Shown piece by piece: positions 8,831 to 17,361 of a stretch of DNA of 51,343 bases. A program made the translations under genes and the position numbers. The notes below the pieces were generated by a model. That model ran no database searches. It had not been told where the DNA came from and saw only the letters and a list, made by a program, of their open reading frames with translations. Positions within the stretch are counted from its first letter, which is position 1. Each line of letters opens with the position of its first letter. This DNA is from Anaerolineales bacterium. Lineage in GTDB: Bacteria; Chloroflexota; Anaerolineae; Anaerolineales; UBA4823. Location of the stretch: positions 1 through 51,343 of the forward strand of contig JAFGQI010000066.1 of NCBI GenBank assembly GCA_016935755.1. Direction: 5' to 3'.

Positions 8831-10393
8831 TTATTCCCATTCGATTGTCGCCGGCGGTTTGCTGGTTAAATCATAGACGACGCGGTTGACGCCCTGAACC
8901 TCGTTGACGATGCGGCTGGCGACCTTAGCCAGCAGATCATATGGCAGGCGCGCCCAATCTGCGGTCATAAAATCCTGAGTGGTAACCGCTCGCAGCGCAA
9001 TCGTCTCCTGGTAGGTGCGCTGGTCGCCCATCACGCCCACCGAATAGACCGGCAGGAGCACGGCAAAAGCCTGCGCTGTACCCTGGGTTTGATCTTCTCC
9101 CAAAGCCATACGCAGCAAACCGGCCTCGGCCAGTTCGCTGGTAAAAATTGCATCTGCATGGCGCAGGCGCTGGATCCTATCGGGGGTGATTTCTCCCAGG
9201 CAGCGCACAGCCAGGCCTGGGCCAGGGAACGGCTGCCGCCAGACCATTGCAGCCGGTAAACCCAGGTTCTCACCTACCGCCCGCACCTCATCTTTAAACA
9301 AGTAGCGCAATGGTTCTACTAATTCGAACTGCATGTCTTCAGGCAAGCCACCCACATTATGATGTGTCTTTATGCGCTGGGCTTGCGTACGATCGGGCGC
9401 GCTTGACTCGACCACATCCGGGTAAATGGTGCCCTGCACCAGATAACGCGGCAGGCCAAGCTGGCGCGCCTGTTGCTCAAAAATGCGGATGAATAATTCG
9501 CCGATGATCTGGCGTTTCTGCTCCGGGGCGGTTACGCCGTTCAAGGCGCGCATAAACTGCTCAGCAGCATCAACTGAGATCAGCTCAATCCCCAGTCTCT
9601 CCTGCAAAGTCGCTTTCACCTGCGCCGCTTCGCCCTGGCGGAGCAGCCCCGTATCCACAAATACGCAGATGAGCTGATCGCCGACGGCGCGCTGCACCAT
9701 GGCGGTCGCCACGCTGGAGTCCACCCCGCCGCTGACGGCGGAGATCACCGTGGCTTTGCCTACCTGCTGTTGGACGCGCTGCACACTTTGGGTGATGATC
9801 GACTCGGGTGTCCAGCCCGGAGATGCCTGGCAGATCTCGATCGCAAAACGGCGCAGGATTTCTTTCCCCCCGGGGGTATGGTGCACCTCCGGGTGGAACT
9901 GTAAACCGAAATAGCGGCGCGACAGATCGCCCATGAAGGCAATCGGAGAATTCGGGCTTTGTCCCAGCACGGAGAACCCTGGAGGGGGCAGTTCGATCCG
10001 ATCGCCATGCGACATCCACACGCGCTGGATGCCAGGGGGAATTAAGGGATTATCTGTTTCTGTGTTCAGGTCGGAGGGGCCATACTCTCGTTCAGCCGAG
10101 GCGCCCACCTTCCCCCCCAACGCCTGGGTCAAGAGCTGCATCCCGTAGCAGATACCCAGGACAGGCAGACCGCTCTCCAGCACGTAGCCGGGCATTGTAG
10201 GGGCGCCTGTTTCATACACTGAAGCCGGTCCACCCGACAAAATGAAGCCGCGCGGTTTTTGAGCCAGCACTCTTTCGGCGGGCGTATCCCAGGGGAAAAG
10301 CTCGCAGTAAACCTGGCACTCGCGCACCCGTCGGGCGATCAGCTGGGTGTACTGCGAGCCAAAGTCCAGGATGGCGAGGCTGTCAATCAACAT
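8831..10393 (-). CDS. guaA: GMP synthase (glutamine-hydrolysing)
   Basis: GuaA converts XMP, ATP and glutamine to GMP in the cytoplasm, the last step of guanine nucleotide synthesis. The protein (520 aa, normal length) has the class I amidotransferase domain starting ILDFGSQYTQLIARRVRE, the nucleophile elbow GICYGMQLL and the FHPEVHHTP His/Glu pair. The ATP-pyrophosphatase P-loop SGGVDSSV follows, then the dimerisation domain ending KPPATIEWE. The ATG overlaps the end of xpt by 7 bp, so the two are one operon, sensible because Xpt makes XMP, the GuaA substrate. Confidence 0.97.
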   Translation of the reverse strand: MLIDSLAILDFGSQYTQLIARRVRECQVYCELFPWDTPAERVLAQKPRGFILSGGPASVYETGAPTMPGYVLESGLPVLGICYGMQLLTQALGGKVGASAEREYGPSDLNTETDNPLIPPGIQRVWMSHGDRIELPPPGFSVLGQSPNSPIAFMGDLSRRYFGLQFHPEVHHTPGGKEILRRFAIEICQASPGWTPESIITQSVQRVQQQVGKATVISAVSGGVDSSVATAMVQRAVGDQLICVFVDTGLLRQGEAAQVKATLQERLGIELISVDAAEQFMRALNGVTAPEQKRQIIGELFIRIFEQQARQLGLPRYLVQGTIYPDVVESSAPDRTQAQRIKTHHNVGGLPEDMQFELVEPLRYLFKDEVRAVGENLGLPAAMVWRQPFPGPGLAVRCLGEITPDRIQRLRHADAIFTSELAEAGLLRMALGEDQTQGTAQAFAVLLPVYSVGVMGDQRTYQETIALRAVTTQDFMTADWARLPYDLLAKVASRIVNEVQGVNRVVYDLTSKPPATIEWE

Positions 10394-10962
10394 TCTGTGA
10401 AAGTAAACTGGTCATTTTCCATCGAACTGATGCGCACCAGCGATTCGATCGGCACCTCCAGGTGGGCAAGAGCTTCCCGGCCGCCTTCGAAAGTCTTTTC
10501 GACCAGCGCGCCAACCCCAACCAGACGGGCTCCCGCCGCCTGCGCCAGGCGCACCAACCCCAGGATGGTCGCGCCGGTTGCCAGGAAGTCGTCAATAATG
10601 AGCACGCGCTCTCCTCCCGCCAGGTATTCGGGGGAAATGATCAGCTCGACCATGCGTCCCTTGGTATGGGAAGGGGAGAGGGTTAAGAAAACCTGGTCGG
10701 GCATGGTGATCGGTTTGTGTTTGCGGGCATAAACCACCGGCAGCCCGAGGTGCATGGCGGTCATTAGAGCAGGCGCGATGCCAGATATTTCGGCGGTCAG
10801 CACCTTTGTCGCTCCTAACTGCTGGAATCGACGGGCGAATTCACGCCCGCAGGCGTCCATTAGCTCTGGATCAACCTGGTGATTAATAAAACCATCCACT
10901 TTCAGTATGCCTCCCCCAAGGTTCTTTCCCTCGCGTATGATGCGCTGCTTTAGCATCTCCAT
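10387..10962 (-). CDS. xpt: Xanthine phosphoribosyltransferase
   Basis: Xpt salvages xanthine with PRPP to give XMP, which the coupled guaA product turns into GMP. The protein (191 aa) begins MEMLKQRIIREGKNLGG, typical of the Xpt family, and contains the PRPP-binding loop VLIIDDFLATGAT and the family segment FLTLSPSHTKGRMVELIISPEYL. AGGAG lies 8 nt before the ATG at 10962; longer in-frame extensions upstream run through the promoter and are rejected. Xpt genes in Bacilli often carry a purine riboswitch. The leader here (10963-11034) holds a 7-bp hairpin (10996-11015) but no purine-riboswitch core that I can recognise. Confidence 0.95.
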   Translation of the reverse strand: MEMLKQRIIREGKNLGGGILKVDGFINHQVDPELMDACGREFARRFQQLGATKVLTAEISGIAPALMTAMHLGLPVVYARKHKPITMPDQVFLTLSPSHTKGRMVELIISPEYLAGGERVLIIDDFLATGATILGLVRLAQAAGARLVGVGALVEKTFEGGREALAHLEVPIESLVRISSMENDQFTFTEC

Positions 10963-11034
10963 GATTTTTTCTCCTGACCTGGCGCTACTGTCTGATAAAA
11001 TCTTTCTCGATTTTACCCCATTTGTGAGTGTGTT

Positions 11035-11063
11035 AGAATACACGGTGAGCGCCTGGTCGACAA
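11035..11063 (-). promoter_or_regulatory. xpt-guaA promoter
   Basis: On the minus strand TTGTCG (11058-11063) and TATTCT (11035-11040) are separated by 17 bp, giving initiation about 65 nt before the xpt ATG. TTGTCG recurs as the -35 of the BMP operon promoter, and TTGTCA at the tRNA-Gln promoter. Confidence 0.6.
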
Positions 11064-11096
11064 TTGGGATGCCGGTCGGGTGATAAAATTTGCAGT

Positions 11097-11786
11097 ATGT
11101 TGATTCTGGCCTCAAATTCGCCGCGTCGTAAAGAGCTTCTGGCACTGGCTGGGTGGGCATATATGATATGCTCTGCTCATGTGGATGAACAAGTGCAGCC
11201 AGTGGAGCTTCCTGAGGCCTATGTGCGCCGCCTGGCGGAGAGTAAGGCCAGGGCAGCCCTGTCTGAGCGGTGTTCCGCGTCTGCAGGGGCTGAGACCTGG
11301 ATTGTGGCGGCGGACACAACCGTTGTGTCGTATTCCGGCGCCCCTGGCGCATATGAAATCCTGGGGAAGCCCACCGACGCTCAGGATGCCGAGAGAATGC
11401 TTCGCCTCCTGCGCGGTCGGGTGCATCAGGTTTTGACCGGCCTGGCGCTTTTGTGTGTGAACGATGGCAGGCTGCTCACGGATGTTTGCAGCACAGATGT
11501 GCCGATGCGGGATTACACCGACGCTGAAATTGCGGCCTACATTGCCAGCGGCGATCCCATGGATAAAGCCGGCGCTTATGCGATCCAACACGATGGGTTC
11601 AAGCCGATTGAGCATCTGCACGGTTGCTACGCCAATGTAATGGGTTTGCCATTGTGCCTGCTGTCTCGTTTGTTGACCCAGGCTGGCGTGCATCATCAAC
11701 CCGGCGCCCTTGTTCAAACGGAACTTGCCCGCTCCTGCCAGCAAGCTCTGGATTATATATGCCCGGTTTTCCACCTGTATCAGTAA
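11097..11786 (+). CDS. maf: Maf-family nucleotide pyrophosphatase
   Basis: Maf proteins hydrolyse non-canonical or canonical nucleoside triphosphates (for example dTTP, UTP, m5UTP) to monophosphates. The protein opens LILASNSPRRKELL, the substrate-binding signature, followed by VAADTTV with the catalytic Asp and GKPTDAQDAERML. AYAIQHDG is near the C-terminus. At 229 aa it is about 35 residues longer than usual, with an extra C-terminal tail (after LLSRLL). The ATG at 11097 fits the family N-terminus. No Shine-Dalgarno is seen, but TAAAAT lies 7 nt upstream (11084-11089), so a leaderless mRNA is possible. The PBP gene starts 2 nt after its stop. Confidence 0.9.
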   Translation: MLILASNSPRRKELLALAGWAYMICSAHVDEQVQPVELPEAYVRRLAESKARAALSERCSASAGAETWIVAADTTVVSYSGAPGAYEILGKPTDAQDAERMLRLLRGRVHQVLTGLALLCVNDGRLLTDVCSTDVPMRDYTDAEIAAYIASGDPMDKAGAYAIQHDGFKPIEHLHGCYANVMGLPLCLLSRLLTQAGVHHQPGALVQTELARSCQQALDYICPVFHLYQ

Positions 11787-11788
11787 AT

Positions 11789-14044
11789 ATGAGAATGAAA
11801 CCACATCTTGACAGCCTCTTATTGTTGATTCTCTTTGCCCTTATCGTTTCTATTCCCGCCTGCGCCTGGCCGGTTGAAACTGGTTTACAGCCGTCAACAG
11901 ACATAACGCCTATTGTGAAAACCGCTGAGCCAGGAACCACGCCGGGTGATATTCCTGATTCAAGAATTGTGGTGCAATCCTACCTGGATGCATGGAAGCA
12001 GAGGAATTATGCCCTGATGTATGAGATGTTGACCTCAGTCAGCCGCGACGCCCTCAGCCAGGAGAAGTTCACCGAACAATATCAAAATGTAGAAGAAGAA
12101 GCCGCTCTGAGCGGTGTGGATTATGAAATCCTGTCCCTGTTCACGAACCCGGACACAGCTCAGGCCAGCTACCGGGTTACTTTGCACAGCGTGCTGGTTG
12201 GCGATTTGGTCCGTGATACCACCATGAATCTGCGTCTGGAAAAAGGCCAGTGGCGAGTGCAGTGGGACGAGGCCTTGATTTTGCCAGAACTGCATGGCGG
12301 GAATTACCTGATGATGGATCGCAAAGGGTATACCCCTTCACGCGCCAATATCTATGACCGCTCTGGCAAGGCCCTGGTAGCCCAGACAGACACCACTGCC
12401 ATAGGGCTGATCCCCGATCAGATAGATGCCTCGCAGAAGGAAGAATTGTTTGCTCAACTGGCTGACCTGACTGGCCTGCGGGTGGACACCATCCAGGCGC
12501 TGTCTGACAGCGCGCCGGTTGGAGCCGGTTGGTATATCCCGCTGGGTGTGATCTCGGCGGATCAGGCAGCCAGCCGCTACGATATTCTCATGAGTTATGC
12601 TGGTCTGGTGCTGCGCCCTTACAAATCGCGCTATTATTTCGATGGCGGTATTGCCCCGCATGTGGTGGGATATGTGAGCGCCATCCAACCAGACGAAGTG
12701 GACGAATATATCCGGAAAGGCTACCAGCAAGATGAACGGGTAGGGCGCAGCGGCCTGGAGAAATGGGGCGAAGCCTATCTGGCAGGCAAGAGAGGCGGCG
12801 CTCTGTATGTTTTCAATCCCCAGGGGCAGCCGGTGACTCGCCTGGCTGAGGCCAGCGCCCGTCCAGCTCAGGCGGTATTCAGCACGGTGGATAAAGATTT
12901 CCAGGCGGCGGCCCAGCTGGCGATCTCTTCCTTTACCGGCGCTATTGTTGTGCTGGAGCGCGATACGGGGCGGGTGCTGGCGATGGTCTCCTCGCCTGGG
13001 TTTGACCCGAATGCTTTTGAGCCGGTCAATTTTAACAGCTCGACGCTGATTGCCGAAATCAGCAACGACCCGGATTTCCCCCTGCTCAACCGGGCGACAC
13101 AGGGCCAATATCCGCTGGGCTCGGTGTTCAAGATCATCACCATGGCAGCCGGGCTGGAGAGTGGTTTTTATGATGCGGAAACTACCTATCAGTGCGGCTA
13201 TATTTTTGATGAGCTGCCAGGTGTGGAATTGCATGATTGGACCTACGACTATTATTTATCCGACCGCAGGACCATTCCCAGCGGGTTATTAACGCTGCCC
13301 CAGGGCCTGATGCGCTCCTGCAACCCGTTCTTCTGGCATATTGGCCTGGATTTGTATAATCGTGGGCTGACCACCGCCGTGGCAGACATGGCGCGTGGTT
13401 TTGGGTTGGGAAAACCGACCGGTATTGTTGGTCTGGACGAAGCGCAGGGCAACATCCCCGACCCATCCGTGGTCATGGAGGCGGTAAATATGGCGATTGG
13501 CCAGGGCGATGTGCTGGTGACGCCTCTGCAGGTGGCGAATTTTGTTGCCGCTGTGGGCAATGGTGGCACGCTGTATGTCCCCCAGGTAGTAGAAAAAATC
13601 GCTTCGACGGATGGCACGCCAGAGAGCAGTTTTAAACCCCAGATATCAGGCAAGCTTCCGCTGAGCGCAGAGAACATCAAGATGATCCAGGATGCGATGG
13701 TGGGCGTAATCCGCAACGAAAAGCCGCGCGGCACAGCCTGGCACCGCTTCACGGGCCTGGATATCGCCGTGGCAGGCAAGACCGGCACCGCCCAGAGCGG
13801 CTCCGACCGGCCGCACGCCTGGTTCGCTGGCTATACCTTTGCCGAGAGGCAGGATAAACCCGATATCGCCATAGCAGTTGTGCTTGAAAACCTTGGCGAA
13901 GGCTCCGATTATGCCGCCCCCATTTTTCGCCGCATTGTAGAATTATATTTCAGTGGGCAGCCCTTAAAACTATACTGGTGGGAAACCTCTTTCAACGTCA
14001 CGCCCACACCGGTGCCAGAGCTGCTCTCAACCCCCACGCCATAA
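11789..14044 (+). CDS. MecA-type class B penicillin-binding protein (peptidoglycan transpeptidase)
   Basis: This enzyme cross-links peptidoglycan on the outer face of the membrane. The protein (751 aa) has an N-terminal hydrophobic segment ending in Cys (IPAC), an imperfect lipobox or a membrane anchor. An NTF2-like MecA_N domain follows (about residues 50-165, VVQSYLDAWKQRNYALMYEM), then the PBP dimerisation domain (TPSRANIYDRSGKALV) and the transpeptidase domain. Active-site motifs are complete: S445-x-x-K in YPLGSVFK, S510-x-N in SCNPFF and K664-T-G in AGKTGTAQ. The MecA_N domain is the type found in PBP2a/PBP5 relatives, which in Firmicutes may have low beta-lactam affinity; that property cannot be judged here. 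It is likely co-transcribed with maf. Confidence 0.9.
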   Translation: MRMKPHLDSLLLLILFALIVSIPACAWPVETGLQPSTDITPIVKTAEPGTTPGDIPDSRIVVQSYLDAWKQRNYALMYEMLTSVSRDALSQEKFTEQYQNVEEEAALSGVDYEILSLFTNPDTAQASYRVTLHSVLVGDLVRDTTMNLRLEKGQWRVQWDEALILPELHGGNYLMMDRKGYTPSRANIYDRSGKALVAQTDTTAIGLIPDQIDASQKEELFAQLADLTGLRVDTIQALSDSAPVGAGWYIPLGVISADQAASRYDILMSYAGLVLRPYKSRYYFDGGIAPHVVGYVSAIQPDEVDEYIRKGYQQDERVGRSGLEKWGEAYLAGKRGGALYVFNPQGQPVTRLAEASARPAQAVFSTVDKDFQAAAQLAISSFTGAIVVLERDTGRVLAMVSSPGFDPNAFEPVNFNSSTLIAEISNDPDFPLLNRATQGQYPLGSVFKIITMAAGLESGFYDAETTYQCGYIFDELPGVELHDWTYDYYLSDRRTIPSGLLTLPQGLMRSCNPFFWHIGLDLYNRGLTTAVADMARGFGLGKPTGIVGLDEAQGNIPDPSVVMEAVNMAIGQGDVLVTPLQVANFVAAVGNGGTLYVPQVVEKIASTDGTPESSFKPQISGKLPLSAENIKMIQDAMVGVIRNEKPRGTAWHRFTGLDIAVAGKTGTAQSGSDRPHAWFAGYTFAERQDKPDIAIAVVLENLGEGSDYAAPIFRRIVELYFSGQPLKLYWWETSFNVTPTPVPELLSTPTP

Positions 14045-14069
14045 ACGCCGCTTGACAGGGATATTCTTG

Positions 14070-14969
14070 ATGCGAGGCTTGATCACCCGAACGCAATCTG
14101 GTTTTTTTACCGTAGAAACTGAGCATGGCACATATGTGTGTGGTTTGCGGGGCCGTTTAAAGAAAGGCCGGCGACAAGGGGATGTGGCAGCCGTGGGAGA
14201 TTGGGTCGAAATCACCCCCCTGGAAAGCCGGGAGGGCGTGATCGAAGAAGTGGAACCGCGGCAGCGCATGTTTTCTCGCCTGGCTCCCAATCCTCGTGGT
14301 GAGTATCGCCAGATTTTAATTGCCAACCCCGACCAGGTGGTGCTGGTTTTCTCCTGCGCCGAACCAGCGCCGCGTTTTGGCATGCTGGATCGCTTCCTGG
14401 TGATCTCAGAGAAGCATGGCGTGCCGGCCATCATCGTAGCCAACAAAGTGGATCTGGTTGGCCTGGAAGAGGCAAAAAACCTGTATGGTCATTATCCTGC
14501 TCTGGGCTATCCGGTGATTTATACCTCTGTCCGTCAGGGGCTTGGCGTGGATGAGTTGCATGCTCATTTGATCAGCAAAATGTCTTTGTTCACCGGCCCT
14601 TCTGGGGTGGGGAAGTCCAGCCTGTTGAACGCCATCCAGCCCGGTTTGGGGCAGGCCGTCCGCCAGGTCAGCCAGGCTACCAGTAAGGGCCGGCATACCA
14701 CGGTTGTACGGGAGCTGTTCCGCCTGGCAGAAGGCGGCTACGTGGCAGACACACCTGGGCTGAAAGCGCTGGCGTTTTGGGATATCGAACCTGAGGAACT
14801 GGATGGCTATTTCCCCGAGCTGCGGCCTCTGGTGCATCGCTGCCAGTTCAGCAACTGCACACACGAACACGAGCCTGGCTGCGCGGTGCGAGAACAGGTG
14901 CAAAAAGGGCTAGTTCACCCCGAAAGATACCATTCTTACCTGCGCATGCGCTTTGGAGATGAAGAGTAG
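14070..14969 (+). CDS. rsgA: Ribosome small-subunit-dependent GTPase A
   Basis: RsgA is a circularly permuted GTPase that assists late 30S subunit maturation. The protein (299 aa) shows the N-terminal OB fold, then the G motifs in permuted order: NKVD (G4), GPSGVGKSSL (G1), GRHTTV (G2) and DTPGLKAL (G3). The C-terminal zinc motif (CQFSNCTHEHEPGC) follows. The ATG at 14070 is preferred over a TTG at 14052 because the family N-terminus matches and AGGG lies 9-12 nt upstream. It follows the PBP gene by 25 nt and is probably in the same transcription unit. Confidence 0.96.
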   Translation: MRGLITRTQSGFFTVETEHGTYVCGLRGRLKKGRRQGDVAAVGDWVEITPLESREGVIEEVEPRQRMFSRLAPNPRGEYRQILIANPDQVVLVFSCAEPAPRFGMLDRFLVISEKHGVPAIIVANKVDLVGLEEAKNLYGHYPALGYPVIYTSVRQGLGVDELHAHLISKMSLFTGPSGVGKSSLLNAIQPGLGQAVRQVSQATSKGRHTTVVRELFRLAEGGYVADTPGLKALAFWDIEPEELDGYFPELRPLVHRCQFSNCTHEHEPGCAVREQVQKGLVHPERYHSYLRMRFGDEE

Positions 14970-15025
14970 GAAAATTTTTGCTGGGATATTACAAAAAACA
15001 CCTGAAGAAATGAAGAATGGCACAG

Positions 15026-15054
15026 TTGACAGTCTTATGATTCAAACTTATAAT
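15026..15054 (+). promoter_or_regulatory. Perfect-consensus sigma-70-type promoter
   Basis: TTGACA (15026-15031) and TATAAT (15049-15054) match the housekeeping consensus at all 12 positions with the ideal 17-bp spacer. It faces the five-gene ABC operon at 15276-21673. Confidence 0.85.
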
Positions 15055-15066
15055 TTATTCGCTTAA

Positions 15067-15077
15067 CGGTCAGACCG
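15067..15077. promoter_or_regulatory. Small palindrome just downstream of the promoter (possible operator)
   Basis: CGGTC-A-GACCG is a perfect 5-bp inverted repeat with a single central base, about 13 bp after the -10 box, where a repressor would block transcription. It is short, so chance occurrence is possible. Confidence 0.3.
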
Positions 15078-15275
15078 CATATATTTGTTATTCAGGCGAG
15101 AAAAATTGCTTCTGGAATGGATCCGTGGTTTATGTTTTGCACCAATCATCAGAACGGGGGGTGATATTTGAACTTGTCCAGCTCATTATTTGTATATAGA
15201 GTATATGGTTTTGTATAAGTGTGCCTGTTTGATGGAAGAAAAAAATAAAGTCATAACCGAGGAGAATTGCCCTTC

Positions 15276-16275
<1,000 letters not shown>

Positions 16276-16283
<8 letters not shown>

Positions 16284-17253
16284 AAACCACATCCTTCTGC
16301 GCGTCGATAATATGGTCAAGCATTTCCCCATCCTGGCAGGTGTTTTCCAGCGCCAGGTGGGCGTGGTGCATGCCGTCGATGGGATCACCTTTTTTGTCCG
16401 CAGCGGTGAAACCTTCGGCCTGGTAGGTGAGTCGGGCTGTGGTAAGTCGACCGCCGGGCGCACCATCCTGCAGCTTTACCGCCCAACCTCTGGCGATGTG
16501 AGTTTTGATGGCGTCAACCTGGTCAATCTGAAGGGTGAGGACTTGCGCCGCATGCGCCAGCGCATGCAGATGATCTTCCAGGATCCCTATGCCAGCCTGA
16601 ATCCGCGCATGACCATTCGCGAGATCGTTGGCGAGCCGCTGCTGGTTCACGATCTGGCCAAGGGCAAGCAGATCGATGACCGGGTCGACCAGCTGCTGGA
16701 TACGGTGCGTTTGAACCCGGGTTTTGCCGCCCGCTACCCGCACGAATTTTCCGGCGGTCAGCGCCAGCGCATTGGCGTCGCTCGCGCTCTGGCCCTCTCG
16801 CCGGAATTTATCGTCTGCGACGAACCGATCTCGGCCCTGGATGTCTCCATCCAGGCCCAGGTGATCAACCTGCTGGAAGACCTGCAGGAAAAGCTCGGCC
16901 TGACTTATTTGTTCATCGCCCATGATCTATCGGTGGTGCGGCATATCAGCGACCGGGTGGCGGTGATGTATCTGGGCATCCTGGCCGAGATGGCTACTCG
17001 CGATGAGCTTTATGAACACCCGCTGCATCCCTACACCCAGGCGCTGCTTTCTGCTGTGCCTGTGCCGGATCCTTTTGTAGAAGAAAAACGCCAGCGCATC
17101 ATCCTGGAGGGTGATGTGCCCAGCCCGGTGAACCCGCCTTCAGGCTGCCGTTTTCGCACGCGCTGCCCGTTGGCCGAGAAGGTTTGCGCCGAGCAGGTGC
17201 CCGAATGGCGCGAAGTTGCCCCCGATCATTGGGTGGCCTGTCATCTGATTTAG
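16276..17253 (+). CDS. Oligopeptide/dipeptide-type ABC transporter ATPase (F-type)
   Basis: Partner ATPase of the preceding gene (325 aa, OppF/DppF group). Walker A is [10 protein letters not shown]-loop [10 protein letters not shown], signature [15 protein letters not shown], Walker [11 protein letters not shown] and H-loop FIAHDLS. The C-terminal Cys cluster is present ([14 protein letters not shown]...CHL). It starts 8 bp inside the D gene, so the two are translationally coupled and presumably form the usual heterodimer. Confidence 0.92.
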
Positions 17254-17259
17254 ATTCGT

Positions 17260-17268
17260 GAAAGGAGG
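17260..17268 (+). promoter_or_regulatory. STAB-SD-like motif before binding protein 1
   Basis: GAAAGGAGG lies 93 nt upstream of the start codon of the next gene, far beyond ribosome-binding distance; that gene has its own GAGGAG at 17349-17354. The motif is identical to the STAB-SD element that protects Bacillus thuringiensis cry3A mRNA when it lies near a 5' end. Similar motifs stand before the other two ABC-transporter binding-protein genes. The next TTG (17272) would give only an 8-residue peptide. Confidence 0.5.
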
Positions 17269-17361
17269 TGGTTGCTGCCAGTTAAAAGCTATAGCTAGAT
17301 GAACCTGATACCTTACCAGATCGTAAAATTTACATACTCTAATTTCTTGAGGAGAAGAAAC

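Larger units (their letters stand above)
14970..15275. other. Intergenic region and long leader of the first oligopeptide operon
   Basis: About 300 bp without a gene, clearly richer in A and T than its surroundings. It holds the consensus promoter described separately, a small palindrome at 15067-15077, and a possible second promoter (TTGAAC at 15168-15173, 17 bp, TGTATA at 15191-15196). From the first promoter the leader would be about 215 nt. I recognise no riboswitch class or terminator in it. Confidence 0.6.

Noticed and set aside
10963-11034. Purine riboswitch in the xpt leader
   Set aside because: The leader is only about 70 nt and I find no conserved purine-riboswitch core. Only a 7-bp hairpin is present.
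14070-14969. Permuted G-motif order in RsgA as a novelty
   Set aside because: The circularly permuted GTPase order G4-G1-G2-G3 is the known hallmark of the RsgA/YjeQ family.
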